Below, one piece after another: positions 23,409-32,282 of a stretch of 64,000 bases of DNA (its first letter is position 1; every line of letters starts with the position of its first letter). A program made the position numbers and the translations under genes. This DNA comes from Trichaptum fuscoviolaceum (taxonomy: Eukaryota; Basidiomycota; Agaricomycetes; Hymenochaetales; Trichaptaceae). The DNA lies in the NCBI GenBank assembly GCA_910574455.1, contig CAJSYZ010000007.1, forward strand, positions 1,612,001-1,676,000, written 5' to 3'. Under the pieces are notes generated by a model. That model saw nothing but the letters and a program-made list of their open reading frames with translations, had not been told where the DNA came from and searched no databases.

Positions 23409-23953
23409 TTTGAATAGTGACCTCCCGGTCACTCCGCCTTGGCTGGCTTGGCTTCGAAAGTGAGTCGCGTGTCCGCTGCTAGATGCTCTGTTTCGCTTGG
23501 TTTCTTTAGCTCGTACTTGAGTCGATTAGCTGTCCGTCGTGCATGCTATGTGTAGTGGTTGTTCTTGACTTGCTCGTGTGGGTCTCTGCTGTGATTGAAA
23601 ATCGCGAAAATTTTGGGCCCGGACTTCGGTCTTTTCGATGGTCGTCCGTGAGTTTCCCCCTTCCGTCTCCGTCTCCTAACTCTTCCTTACTCCTCTTCTT
23701 CCGAATCTCTCTGACCTTTCCTCACTGCCCCCTGTCCGTCCGCCTTTCTTCGTGCCATCTCCGTTCGCGCGCCTTGACCATGTTTCCGTGCTTGCGCCAT
23801 TGCCGCCGTAGTTGCCGCTCGTCCGTGCCATCGCTCGCTCGTTGTCTCGCCTTTCGTCCGCTCGGTTTCTCCTCCTCTTCCTCTTTCTCTCCGTATTACA
23901 TGCTACTGTCTACTGTACTCGGCTCTGTCTGTCTGTCTGTCTGTTATCCTGAT

Positions 23954-23993
<40 letters not shown>

Positions 23994-24443
23994 CGAGAAA
24001 CTTGAAACTTGTCAATGAAGGTGAATATGATACGAATAATAATATGCAGTTTAGAAGTAGAAGAAAAAGAGAAATTAATTGCTTCCGCCCGTAATTCCAG
24101 TGAAACGCGTGTGCTAGCTCGAAACGCCGTGAAAGTTAAAGATTGAGATTAAAATTATAGAAATAAAGATAAAAAAAATTCCGGCCCCTTAAGTCGCCGC
24201 CGTGCCCTTGTTCTCAAAGAAAAACGATGGTCTCCAGCCGTGCTTCTGATCCCCAAGACCCTTGTCTGTTGCTGTTGCTGAGTCTGGTCGTCCGTATGCT
24301 TGTGCGCTCGCGTCTCGCACACTCTTTGTATCCGGCTGCCTTCTCTTCTCAGCTTCTTGCACGACTGCCAGGACTGTTGCTGCTGCTGAAACTGTTCGCC
24401 CGTATGCTTGTGCGCTCTTGGTTCGGTTGACATTGGTCGTCGA
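23409..24443 (-). other. non-coding internal tail of the Gag-only element
   Basis: About 1 kb between the gag stop and the polypurine tract, where pol would lie in a complete element. It is pyrimidine-rich on the plus strand and holds the T38 run. No conserved coding motif is seen in any frame. Confidence 0.6.
23956..23993. repeat. poly(T) run of 38
   Basis: Uninterrupted T38, that is poly(A) in the element sense, downstream of the gag-like frame inside the non-autonomous element. Confidence 0.95.
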
Positions 24444-26213
24444 TCACCTTCTCTTCTCAGCTTCTCGTTCGACCCCCGTACCAATGCGCGCCTTACCCTC
24501 GCTGCTCGAGGTTACGGTCGCCGTATCAGGCCCAGACTCTTCATTGTCCTCTTCCTGATCGAGTGTAATGCCGGCTCTGGTTCCTCGCCGATTCTGCTCT
24601 GCTAGCTCTCTTCGCAGCTGGTCGATGATCTCCTCCAGCTTCTGTACGCGAAGGCGCAGCGCCTGCAGCTCCGAATCTCCTTTCTCTTCCTCTTTCTTGC
24701 CCGTAATGCTCTGGACATTGGCCGGTGCATCTGTCGAACGCGTCTCTGCTTCGTCCACATGTCCGTCGGCCGTCAAGACGGGTGCGCGAAGTCGACCACC
24801 CATTTCCTTCTCGCATGCCTTGGTCCCTCTCGCTGCCAGCCTAGATGTGCTGCTCTGGACCGGTGCTCTGCTTGACTTTGCTTCTGGTGCACTCTGTCGG
24901 CCTACAGTATTCCAAACGGACACTATCTCAGCCCCATGCAACTGTTCAGCTCGATGATGTTCGCCGCGTCCAAAACGTCTGCCTCGCGATCGCGCTCGCT
25001 CGCACGGACTCTTGCCCCACATGTACGGTAGTTCCGAACCGTCCAGCCGGACCACCCGGTACCCCGCACCCAGCCTGCATAACCCGCGCTCAATGTCCAC
25101 ACGCAGGTCCCAGCAGTCCTGCTTCCGGTGGCCCTGCCGCCAGCAGTAGAAGCACCCGAGTCCAATGCGACTCGTGCCTGCTCTATGTGCCGCCGCCGCT
25201 ATCCTCAGGACTTGCGCTTCTTGAGGAGGGTCAACCGGATGCTTCAGAGATGTCCCCCGTATGCTTGGCTGCGCCGTCACTGGTGCTTGCGCTTCTCGAG
25301 GAGAGTCTGCCGTTTTCTTCGCAGGTGGTATGACTGGCTGCGCCATCCCCGGTACTTGCGCTTCTTGAGGAGCGTCTACCGGTCTCTTCGCAGATGTCCC
25401 CCGTACGATTGGCAGCGCCGTTACGGGTGCTTGCGCTTCTCGAGGAGAGTCTCCCAGTTTCCGCGCAGGTATCTCCCGTACAATTGGCTGCGCCGTCATT
25501 GGTGCTTGCGCTTCTTGAGGAGGGTCTACCTGTCTCTTTGCAGACGTCTCCCGTACGGCCAGCTGCGCCATCACCGGTGCCTGCGCTTCTTGAAGAGAGT
25601 CTGCCAGTTTCCGCGCAGTCATCTCCCGTACGACCAGCAGCGCCATCACCAGTGCTTGCGCTTCTTGAGGAGAGTCCGCCGGACTCTTTGCAGTCGCTTC
25701 CCGTACGACCGCCTGCGCCTTCTCCGGTACTTGCGCTTCTTGAGGAGAGACTACTGGTTTCGCAGGTGTCTCCCGTACCAGCTGCGACATCACCGGTGCA
25801 TGCGCTTCTTGAGGAGAGTCTGCCGGTTTCTTCACAGTTGTCTCGCTCTTGACCAGTGGTGCCGTCTCCGGTACTTGCGCTTCTTGAGGAGAGTCACTCG
25901 GATTCCGGACTTCCTGCCGCTTATACTGAGCCCACGCCAGATATTCTGGATCCCCCTCTCGTATCTTCTTTGAGCAAACCCGTATGCGCATCAAAGAAAC
26001 AACCACTTCGTACACCAGCTCTTCCTTCCCCATTTCCTCGATCCTTTTCCGTCCCCTATTCCCCCCTAAATCCAAGACCATAGGGGCATCCATCCCAAAC
26101 TCAAACACAAACCCATCAACATCATTCCTTGTGCTCCTTGCTTCCTCTCGCAACTCCTCCACAGACTTCTTGACAAAATAGTCTCGAAGCTGTCCTGCAT
26201 TCATCCAATCCAT
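24444..26213 (-). CDS. Gag-like protein with tandem PQEAQ repeats and a CCHC zinc knuckle
   Basis: 589 aa from the ATG at 26211-26213. The N-terminal helical region (MDWMNAGQLRDYFVKK, EEMGKEELVYEVVVSLMRI) is followed by about ten imperfect repeats of about 25 aa built around DSPQEAQAPV and a VRETSAK-like end. Then comes one zinc knuckle CFYCWRQGHRKQDC, and a C-terminal part with a Leu-rich coiled coil (LQALRLRVQKLEEIIDQLRR). RNA binding and particle assembly are inferred from the knuckle and context. The repeat array is not a usual part of Gag. I know no named family for the N-terminal region. Confidence 0.75.
   Translation of the reverse strand: MDWMNAGQLRDYFVKKSVEELREEARSTRNDVDGFVFEFGMDAPMVLDLGGNRGRKRIEEMGKEELVYEVVVSLMRIRVCSKKIREGDPEYLAWAQYKRQEVRNPSDSPQEAQVPETAPLVKSETTVKKPADSPQEAHAPVMSQLVRETPAKPVVSPQEAQVPEKAQAVVREATAKSPADSPQEAQALVMALLVVREMTARKLADSLQEAQAPVMAQLAVRETSAKRQVDPPQEAQAPMTAQPIVREIPARKLGDSPREAQAPVTALPIVRGTSAKRPVDAPQEAQVPGMAQPVIPPAKKTADSPREAQAPVTAQPSIRGTSLKHPVDPPQEAQVLRIAAAAHRAGTSRIGLGCFYCWRQGHRKQDCWDLRVDIERGLCRLGAGYRVVRLDGSELPYMWGKSPCERARSRGRRFGRGEHHRAEQLHGAEIVSVWNTVGRQSAPEAKSSRAPVQSSTSRLAARGTKACEKEMGGRLRAPVLTADGHVDEAETRSTDAPANVQSITGKKEEEKGDSELQALRLRVQKLEEIIDQLRRELAEQNRRGTRAGITLDQEEDNEESGPDTATVTSSSEGKARIGTGVEREAEKRR
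25180..25910. repeat. coding minisatellite, about ten units of about 75 bp
   Basis: Recurring GCTTGCGCTTCTTGAGGAG on the plus strand at about 75-bp spacing, encoding the PQEAQ repeats of the Gag-like protein. Units differ at several bases, so the array is not freshly expanded. Confidence 0.85.
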
Positions 26214-26400
26214 TTTTTTTTTTCTCTCTTTTTCAGTCCTTCAGACAAAAATTCGAACCTCTTTCTGCCGTTCTTTGGCTGGCCAAAAGATGCTACTAAT
26301 TATCTTTCTTTATAACTAAAATTTGTACTACTAGGCCCCAAAAAAAGGGCGACAAATAAAATATTTTTGGGGGCTACACAAACTTTCCCTGCCCTGCGGT

Positions 26401-26408
26401 GGTCACCA
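26401..26408 (-). promoter_or_regulatory. primer-binding site candidate
   Basis: Two bases inside the 5' LTR the element sense reads TGGTGACC, compatible with pairing to a tRNA 3' end (..GGTCACCA). The tRNA is not identified. Confidence 0.45.
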
Positions 26409-26410
26409 GA

Positions 26411-27355
26411 TGTAAACTAGATAGGTACTCAGGGGGTGGAGTGTAGCTAAATAACCCAATAAAAGAATGATAGAAAGAGAGACGGAAAGAAGAGGAGAAA
26501 CAGCGAAGGAAAACTAAGAAAACCAACTAACGGCCCAACCGTCGTCCGTAAGACGGAGTCTTCGCGCGTCGCTCGAGAGGAATCGATGGCCGTCGAGGCC
26601 CGTACTCGTCGTTCCGTCGAAAGAACTAAGTCAACCAGCAGAACGCGCCTATGCGCAGACTCCAGTCAACCGTCCGTAAGTATGTCTTCTGCGTGCGCCC
26701 GCAATCGTCGCTCGCGAGAAGTCCGAAGACAAGAAACAAAAAGGACTCTTGCACGTCCGTAAAAGTGTCGCGCGCCCGTAAGAAAGTCGCGCGCCGCCGT
26801 AGTCGAAGCCCGAGGACAAGAAACAGACAAGAAACCAGAAGAAACGAGTCCTAAAGCACGCGCAACAGCGCAGACGTCAGACTCGTTCCCGTTCACGCTC
26901 TCGCACGTCGTGGTTGGGGAAAGGTAAGTTCTTTTCACACGGTCTACATGACGCGACTAACACAAGTTAATACCGCGTGTGAACCGGCTACTCCGGCCAC
27001 GCAAACTACCCCGGAACCGTTGTCTTTGTTCCCGTCCCTCAATTGGCAACCCGTTTCCCACGCCACTCGCGCACGTCGCCACACTCTAAGTGTCCGGCCG
27101 GACGCATATCCCGCAAGCTCGTTTGCTCGTCCACCCCTCGCATTGTCCGTTGTGTGATCGCCGGTGAGCTCTGTGACTTGTATGCTCTATTACTCGTGCT
27201 CAGGTACAGTTTTCCCTTTGCTATTTAGCTTCGAGTGTCGACCGGGAGCCTTTCTGCTCGTCCGGTGTCCGGTGTATGCACCCGGATTCCGTACGGATGC
27301 CTCTGCTGCGTCCGGCGGGCGTCGTACGAACACTGGACGCAGTCCAGGTGTTACA
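26411..27355 (-). repeat. 5' LTR of the Gag-only element (945 bp)
   Basis: Direct repeat of 22452-23396 at an offset of 3959 bases. Confidence 0.93.
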
Positions 27356-27359
27356 CCGT
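27356..27359. repeat. 4-bp target-site duplication CCGT (right copy)
   Basis: Matches 22448-22451. Confidence 0.75.
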
Positions 27360-27800
27360 GCCGATGCTCCAAAGCTGAAGAAGCCTGTGAGTATTATGAT
27401 TCAAAAAATAAAAGAACAACTTACTCGAGAAGTACAGTAGAAGCTTTCGCTCACTGATTACCGCACGCACATCCCCTCCTGGTGCCTGTGAGCGCCGGTT
27501 CAGTAACTTGCCTCTTTGCACATTCCAAACGTCGGTGATGCGTCTCGCGATTCAAAACCTGGGAGGAACAGACCTCGGATGCAAGTGCGCAACCAGTTTT
27601 AACGTCCTGCACTCATCAGCCACCACTGATGATGAGCTCTCTGGCGTAGCTCTATCCATTGGAGAAGGTTCACTCATGATATATGGTGACGGATGTAATC
27701 ACTCTACCATCACCAATTGCTGAAGGAATTCGTGTTGTCAACTGTGGAGGTAGACGTGTGCGCATGCGCCCCAGTGTGCTCGCCATTGCTTTAGTCGGTA
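27356..27800 (-). pseudogene. WD40 (Cdc4/FBXW7-like) relic, 5' fragment
   Basis: Minus strand shows eroded WD blades in shifting frames: GDGRVITSVTIYHE near 27,700; ELIISGG then stops, then VQDVKTGCAL near 27,600; and ITDVWNVQRG near 27,520. The next piece (SSALEHRHG) reads into the LTR insertion point and continues on the other side. In-frame stops and missing conserved residues show the gene was already decaying. A GC..AG intron after WNVQRG is possible. Confidence 0.55.
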
Positions 27801-28229
27801 AGGGGATACGCGTCGGGATAAATTTGCGAGAGAAGCCTGGGGCAAGACTTGGGGCAACCACCTGCTGTGGGCGCAGTAAATTGCGTAGACGGTAGTGGTT
27901 TCGTGTCCTCTGCAAAAGCGGTCGAACTCCTACCCCCTGGGTTTCCATACGAGCCGTGCCGAACGAGCCGAAACGCGTCGACCCACAGGGAGCTACAAAA
28001 GTATCGTGCAGACGTACGTGAGCTGCGCAAGGCGTTGAAACCGATAGAACAATTTGAGCATGCTGAGACAGGCAGAGTGAGTGAGTCGGCAGATGCGCGG
28101 CGGAAGAAAAAAGAGAGTATACACAGCAAACTCAACAGTGAAACGAAAGGCCTACTACCTCTTGTAGTAGTAACCTCAGTTCTAGTTGGTGGCATTCACG
28201 AGTCGGGGCGTAGAGCAGTAGTAACTTGA
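27801..28229. other. unassigned region
   Basis: A plus-strand frame at 27849-28229 has a Lys/Arg/Glu-rich helical part (RELQKYRADVRELRKAL), but I find no family, splice context or conservation argument for it. It could equally be relic sequence of the WD40 gene's 5' side. Confidence 0.3.
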
Positions 28230-28354
28230 AGCCTGTGAGACTCCGAGTCCAAGTCGGAGGAGGCTCGGCTCAGCTTCAACTTGAAGTTCTTGAATTGATG
28301 ACGAGTCAACTTCAAGTTGAACTCTGACCCGACTCCGACTCAGCCTGAGGCTCC

Positions 28355-28396
28355 AACTTGAACTTGAACTTGAACTTGAACTTGAACTTGAACTTG
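28355..28396. repeat. (AACTTG)7 microsatellite
   Basis: Seven perfect AACTTG units. Dispersed single copies and inverted copies (CAAGTT) surround it. Confidence 0.9.
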
Positions 28397-28717
28397 AAGT
28401 ACCGCCGTCACGCCGGCCGGACAGCCTGAGTGCCACTCACCAGTGCTGGGCCAGCCTTCAAGCTCACTCAGGTCCGGTGTCCGGCCTTGAACTCAGGCTC
28501 GGACTCGGACTCGGACTCGGACTCGAACTCGGACTCGAACCGTATACTACTACTAGTAGTAGTAGTAAAGTTGAGATTGTGACAACTTGCCAGTCTGAGT
28601 GGACAGAACTGGAAGCTTAAGCTGCTTAAGACTGGATCATTCAGCTGCCAGTGGCTAGTAGTAGTACGGTACCCTGCCAGTGAGTACTAATAGTAGGTAG
28701 TAGTAGTCGCCAAACAT

Positions 28718-28733
28718 CACTGGCATGCCAGTG
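28718..28733. repeat. 16-bp perfect palindrome
   Basis: CACTGGCATGCCAGTG is its own reverse complement. Half-sites TGCCAGTG or CACTGGCA recur through 28,430-28,830, 32,000-32,140 and 36,360-36,540, so this may be a transposase or regulator binding word. Confidence 0.7.
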
Positions 28734-29419
28734 GCATTCAAGTTCAATTTCAAGTTGAAGTTGTTGGCGCGCGCAACTTGAATGCCAACTCCGAGTCGGA
28801 TCATTCAGCCTGCCAGTGAGTTGCAGTGATCATGATGTCCAACTCCGACGGCCCGGGAGTCACGGCAGTAGTACGTGGCAGCCTGAGGTACTAGTAGCGT
28901 TTCCACTCCGAGCCGTCGGACTTTCAACTAGTTCAAGTTCAAGTTCCGAATTTAGTAGCCTGAGTACCCCATGCCCACAACTTGACGTTGCACCCCAGTG
29001 AGCCTGAGCGACGTGTCGTGCCCGAGTCTAGTACTTAGGCTTGTTCTTCAACTTCACACATCAACAGCTTGAAGCCCTCTCATCCTGAAGTCCACCTGAA
29101 TTTCATCCTACTTGTAGACTGCTGGCACTGGTGGTGAGTGAGCTTTCAGCCTTCTAGATCTACTTCATCCACTAACTGAGATCTTCAAGCTTGTACTTCT
29201 AGTACTACTAGTAGTAGCTCTACCGATTAGAACCACTCAGGCTACAGCCTCAGGCCGAGCGTGAGCCTGATCCGCTTCAAGTTCGCTACTACTACTTAGT
29301 ACTACTACTCGCTACCGAACTTCCGCGTGAGGTAGTACCACTACTACCACTACCACTACTATTACTAATATTCGGCATCACTACTCACGGCAAGCCTGAG
29401 ACTCCTCCAGTTTGCAGTT

Positions 29420-31833
29420 ATGCCATCATACAATAGTAAGAAGCGTCAGCGCAGCCCGAAAAGTGAAGGTGAGCCTGAGTTTGAGTCGGACCCCTCGCCG
29501 GTTCTGACAATTATTTCGAAGAATCCGAATCCGAGTCGGAGCATCGTTCCAGTCGTAATCGGTACTCGAAGGGCCGTGAACGTTCCTATTCACCGCCGTA
29601 TTCACAGAAGGACTGGCACAGCAAGAACAGAAGTAATAAACGGAGACTTTATGAGCACAGTCTCACGAGCACTCCGGGGCCGAGCCTTACCAGCGCCAGT
29701 GGGCAATACCAAGACAGGACCAGCTCTTCATACCCTGCGGGCTCGAACCGCGACTATAGAGGCAGCGCACAACACGTACACAACAGTTATAACCCGCGTG
29801 AAGAACTTGGAACATACTTTGGCGCCAATGGCTATCGAGGGGAGACTCAGAGGCGGGACGTCGCGCAGAACGATCCGACTATTCCAAATAAGAGGGTTCT
29901 TCAAATTAGCGTCCTCAACCCTTCAACCCCTTCACCTACTCCTCGGCCTCGATTCAGCCGCAGCCCACGTAGTACTCCAAATGACATGTTGTCGGATTTG
30001 CGTTCTAAAGTGTCTGCTGCCCAAAAATCTATGCGCAGTTCGCCGGCAATTGGAGTATCGGATTCTCAAGTTGATAATGTCGATCCAAGCGAAGGTAACG
30101 CATTCTTCCTCCCTTTTCTATCATAGTCTGTGTCCAAAGCTAACCCTTCACTGGCACAGAAAACATCGAATCGGCTCACTTGATCCCAAAGAGTTCATCT
30201 CATTCGCCAACCCCCTCTGAGCTCGAGCCCTTAGACGATCCAAATGCAGGAGTCAAGCAGCTGCAGGACTTGACCAAGAAGCTGAAAAAATGGGAGGAAT
30301 TTCATAAAAAGGATTCCAATGAATTGAGGGCTCGAGTTACGGATTTGGAGAAGAGGTTTGCCGTGATGGAAGGAGTCCAGAAGAACGTTGCAGATACTTT
30401 AAATGACGTATCAGCGTCAATCGATCTCGTGGAAGACAAAATGTCTGGGGTAAGTAACATGATCACATTTCTAAAAAGAGTGACATCTAAAAACATACCC
30501 TTGTTAGTCACGGCAAGCAGGCGACGCTGTAAGAATGAGGAAGCTTACAGATAATCTACTGACCTACCTCCGGGAAGGCTGTGCAATTGTCCTTGATTTC
30601 ACTGGCGAGGAGATACTGAGAACCAAGTACTCACATAATTCTGTTCCCGGCACTCTCAATTACTTTGCCGCCAACTTTAAGACATTGTCTGTCGTCATGC
30701 ATGAACACTTTAACCGATACCTTCGAGTTTACTTGCCACCTCCGACTTCGAGTCGTTCCCCGGAACCGGAAGAAATATCCTACACTGTGGTAAAAGACCC
30801 ACCACATGTCAAATTTATCCTGAATCGTGAAGCTCGGCAACGTCAAAACCTGCCATTCGACGCATCTCAGGTGAACAAATTAACTGCTTTCCGGTTCTTT
30901 CTACCATATTTCCAGCTCCATTACAACGCACTTTACGATTTCATTGTAGAAATTGACAAACTCCTCCAACAATCGGCAGCTCTTCAGTTTAATTTCAAGC
31001 CCAATGCACAGGAAAGGCTCTACTCAATGACGGTGGACAACCCAGGAACTTTCGTAACGCCTGCGGTCCAACTGTTTGGGGGATTGCCTCAGGTACGCCC
31101 TCAGCCTGACGTTCACAAGCATCTAGTCTTTAAAGACTCGGAGATTGGACGGAGACTGGCGCTCACACTTTGGGACAAGGTCCGCGCACTCCATAACGGT
31201 GAAGAAGTGCCGAACTTTGTTATGGCCGACGACCTTCGCATCAAATCTGTTGAAGACATGAAAAGGACCTTGAAGGCCTTGGGGCCTAATCCCTCTTTCG
31301 CTGATTTTTTGAACAAACTCGACTTACGAGATGTCCGTCGTTTGGAAAGGATTCAGCGGGAGTTGATACATGGTTTTAAAGTCGTCAAGAGGTGGTTGCA
31401 AATAGTCCTCAACGAGGATCTTTTCCACACAGTCATGGGTAACCAGCTATCCCGTTCAATCCGCTACGTAATGAACGATATCATACATGCTCGGGAGGAG
31501 AGGACTGACGCAGTCCTTGACTCTATTGAGAAGTTCACGGCTTACGTAGACTTGAAGGATACCCGCAATAGTACCCGCTATGATAAATTTCAAGACCAAC
31601 TGATAGCAACGGTGCTCGAGATATGTAACGATATACCACCCGGAGCGAGGGTTACGGCCGGGGCTTCGACTGCCAGGACGAGTTTATCACCGGGAGAGAT
31701 CTACAACTCACAGTATCGCGATTATCTAAGCGAAGTGATGAACCGAAAGCCTGAGGATATTTGCACACCGATGTATCTTCCTAATGGCAAGCAGGAAGAA
31801 AGGTCTTCTAATAGAAACAGTCACCACAACTAG
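29420..31833 (+). CDS. uncharacterised RS-rich/coiled-coil protein, companion of the Plavaka transposase
   Basis: Four exons (29420-29468, 29522-30094, 30160-30449, 30508-31833) join in phase to 2238 nt, 745 aa. The N-terminus is basic and RS-like (SKKRQRSPKS, then EHRSSRNRYSKGRERSYSPP). A middle coiled coil follows (QLQDLTKKLKKWEEFHKK, LEKRFAVMEGVQKNVADTL). The globular C-terminal half is about 430 aa (AIVLDFTGEEILRTKYSH, FRFFLPYFQLHYNALYDF, DLRDVRRLERIQRELIHGF). The choice of frame in exon 2 rests on the 53-bp intron at 29469-29521. I recognise no family and no enzyme motif. Its place in the repeat block suggests a transposon-borne accessory protein, perhaps nucleic-acid binding; this is inference. 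Confidence 0.7.
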
Positions 31834-32282
31834 CTGTTGCGGGGCAGAGCTGGACTCGGAGGTGAAGCTATGACTTGGAGTTCCCATGTAATCTTTGCGC
31901 TATGCTAGTGTCTACAGTTTTTCCTTGTGTCGCTTTGTGATTTGCTGATAATAACATTGCCTTGACCAACCTGAATGAAATACTACTGCCATGATATCAT
32001 TGCCAGTGTACCACTAGTAGTATACTGTACAACTTGAAAGCAAGCCAAGAACACCATAACTTGAAGTTGAAGTTAAAACAGTGTCATGGTACTACTAGTC
32101 TTTAAGAGCCAATGCTGCAATGCCAGTGTAGTACTACGTTACATACGTAGTACTAAGGTCTGTTTCGTCTAGTACATCCTTTTGTTTCATTGCCATATCC
32201 GAGTCCTCACTCGTAAGTTTCAATATAGTACATTCAAGGTTGTGTATGCTAATTGAAAAGCTTTACTTCAAGTTAGTAGTAA
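31834..32282. other. convergent spacer with TAGTAG/AACTTG motifs
   Basis: 450 bp between the companion gene stop and the transposase stop. It holds ACTAGTAGTATAC, AACTTGAAGTTGAAG and TGCCAGTG words. No coding signal. Confidence 0.5.

Larger units (their letters stand above)
22452..27355 (-). mobile_element. non-autonomous, Gag-only LTR retrotransposon (TR-GAG type)
   Basis: 4904 bp: LTRs 22452-23396 and 26411-27355 (945 bp each, no difference found by eye), internal 3014 bp with one large frame (24444-26213) and no trace of protease, RT, RNase H or integrase. A purine tract next to the 22,452 LTR (GTGGGGAGGAGG in the minus sense) and TGGTGACC two bases inside the other LTR set the orientation as minus. 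The LTRs end TGT..ACA. Mobilisation would need enzymes from another element. Identical LTRs mean a very young insertion. Confidence 0.88.
28230..29419. repeat. simple-sequence block with hexamer arrays and palindromes
   Basis: Gene-free 1.2 kb made of AACTTG and GGACTC hexamer runs, TAGTAG/CTACTA runs, AAGTTGAAG inverted copies and repeated GCCTGAG and TGCCAGTG words. It has no credible coding capacity. It directly precedes the RS/coiled-coil gene and may hold its promoter. Confidence 0.75.

Noticed and set aside
23543..24094. 183-codon plus-strand frame in the Gag-only element
   Set aside because: It runs antisense to the element, ends at the poly(T) run and has pyrimidine-biased low-complexity composition.
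22452..27355. Reading the 945-bp direct repeats as a segmental duplication rather than LTRs
   Set aside because: TGT..ACA ends, a flanking 4-bp duplication, an adjacent purine tract and a zinc-knuckle frame inside fit an LTR element better.
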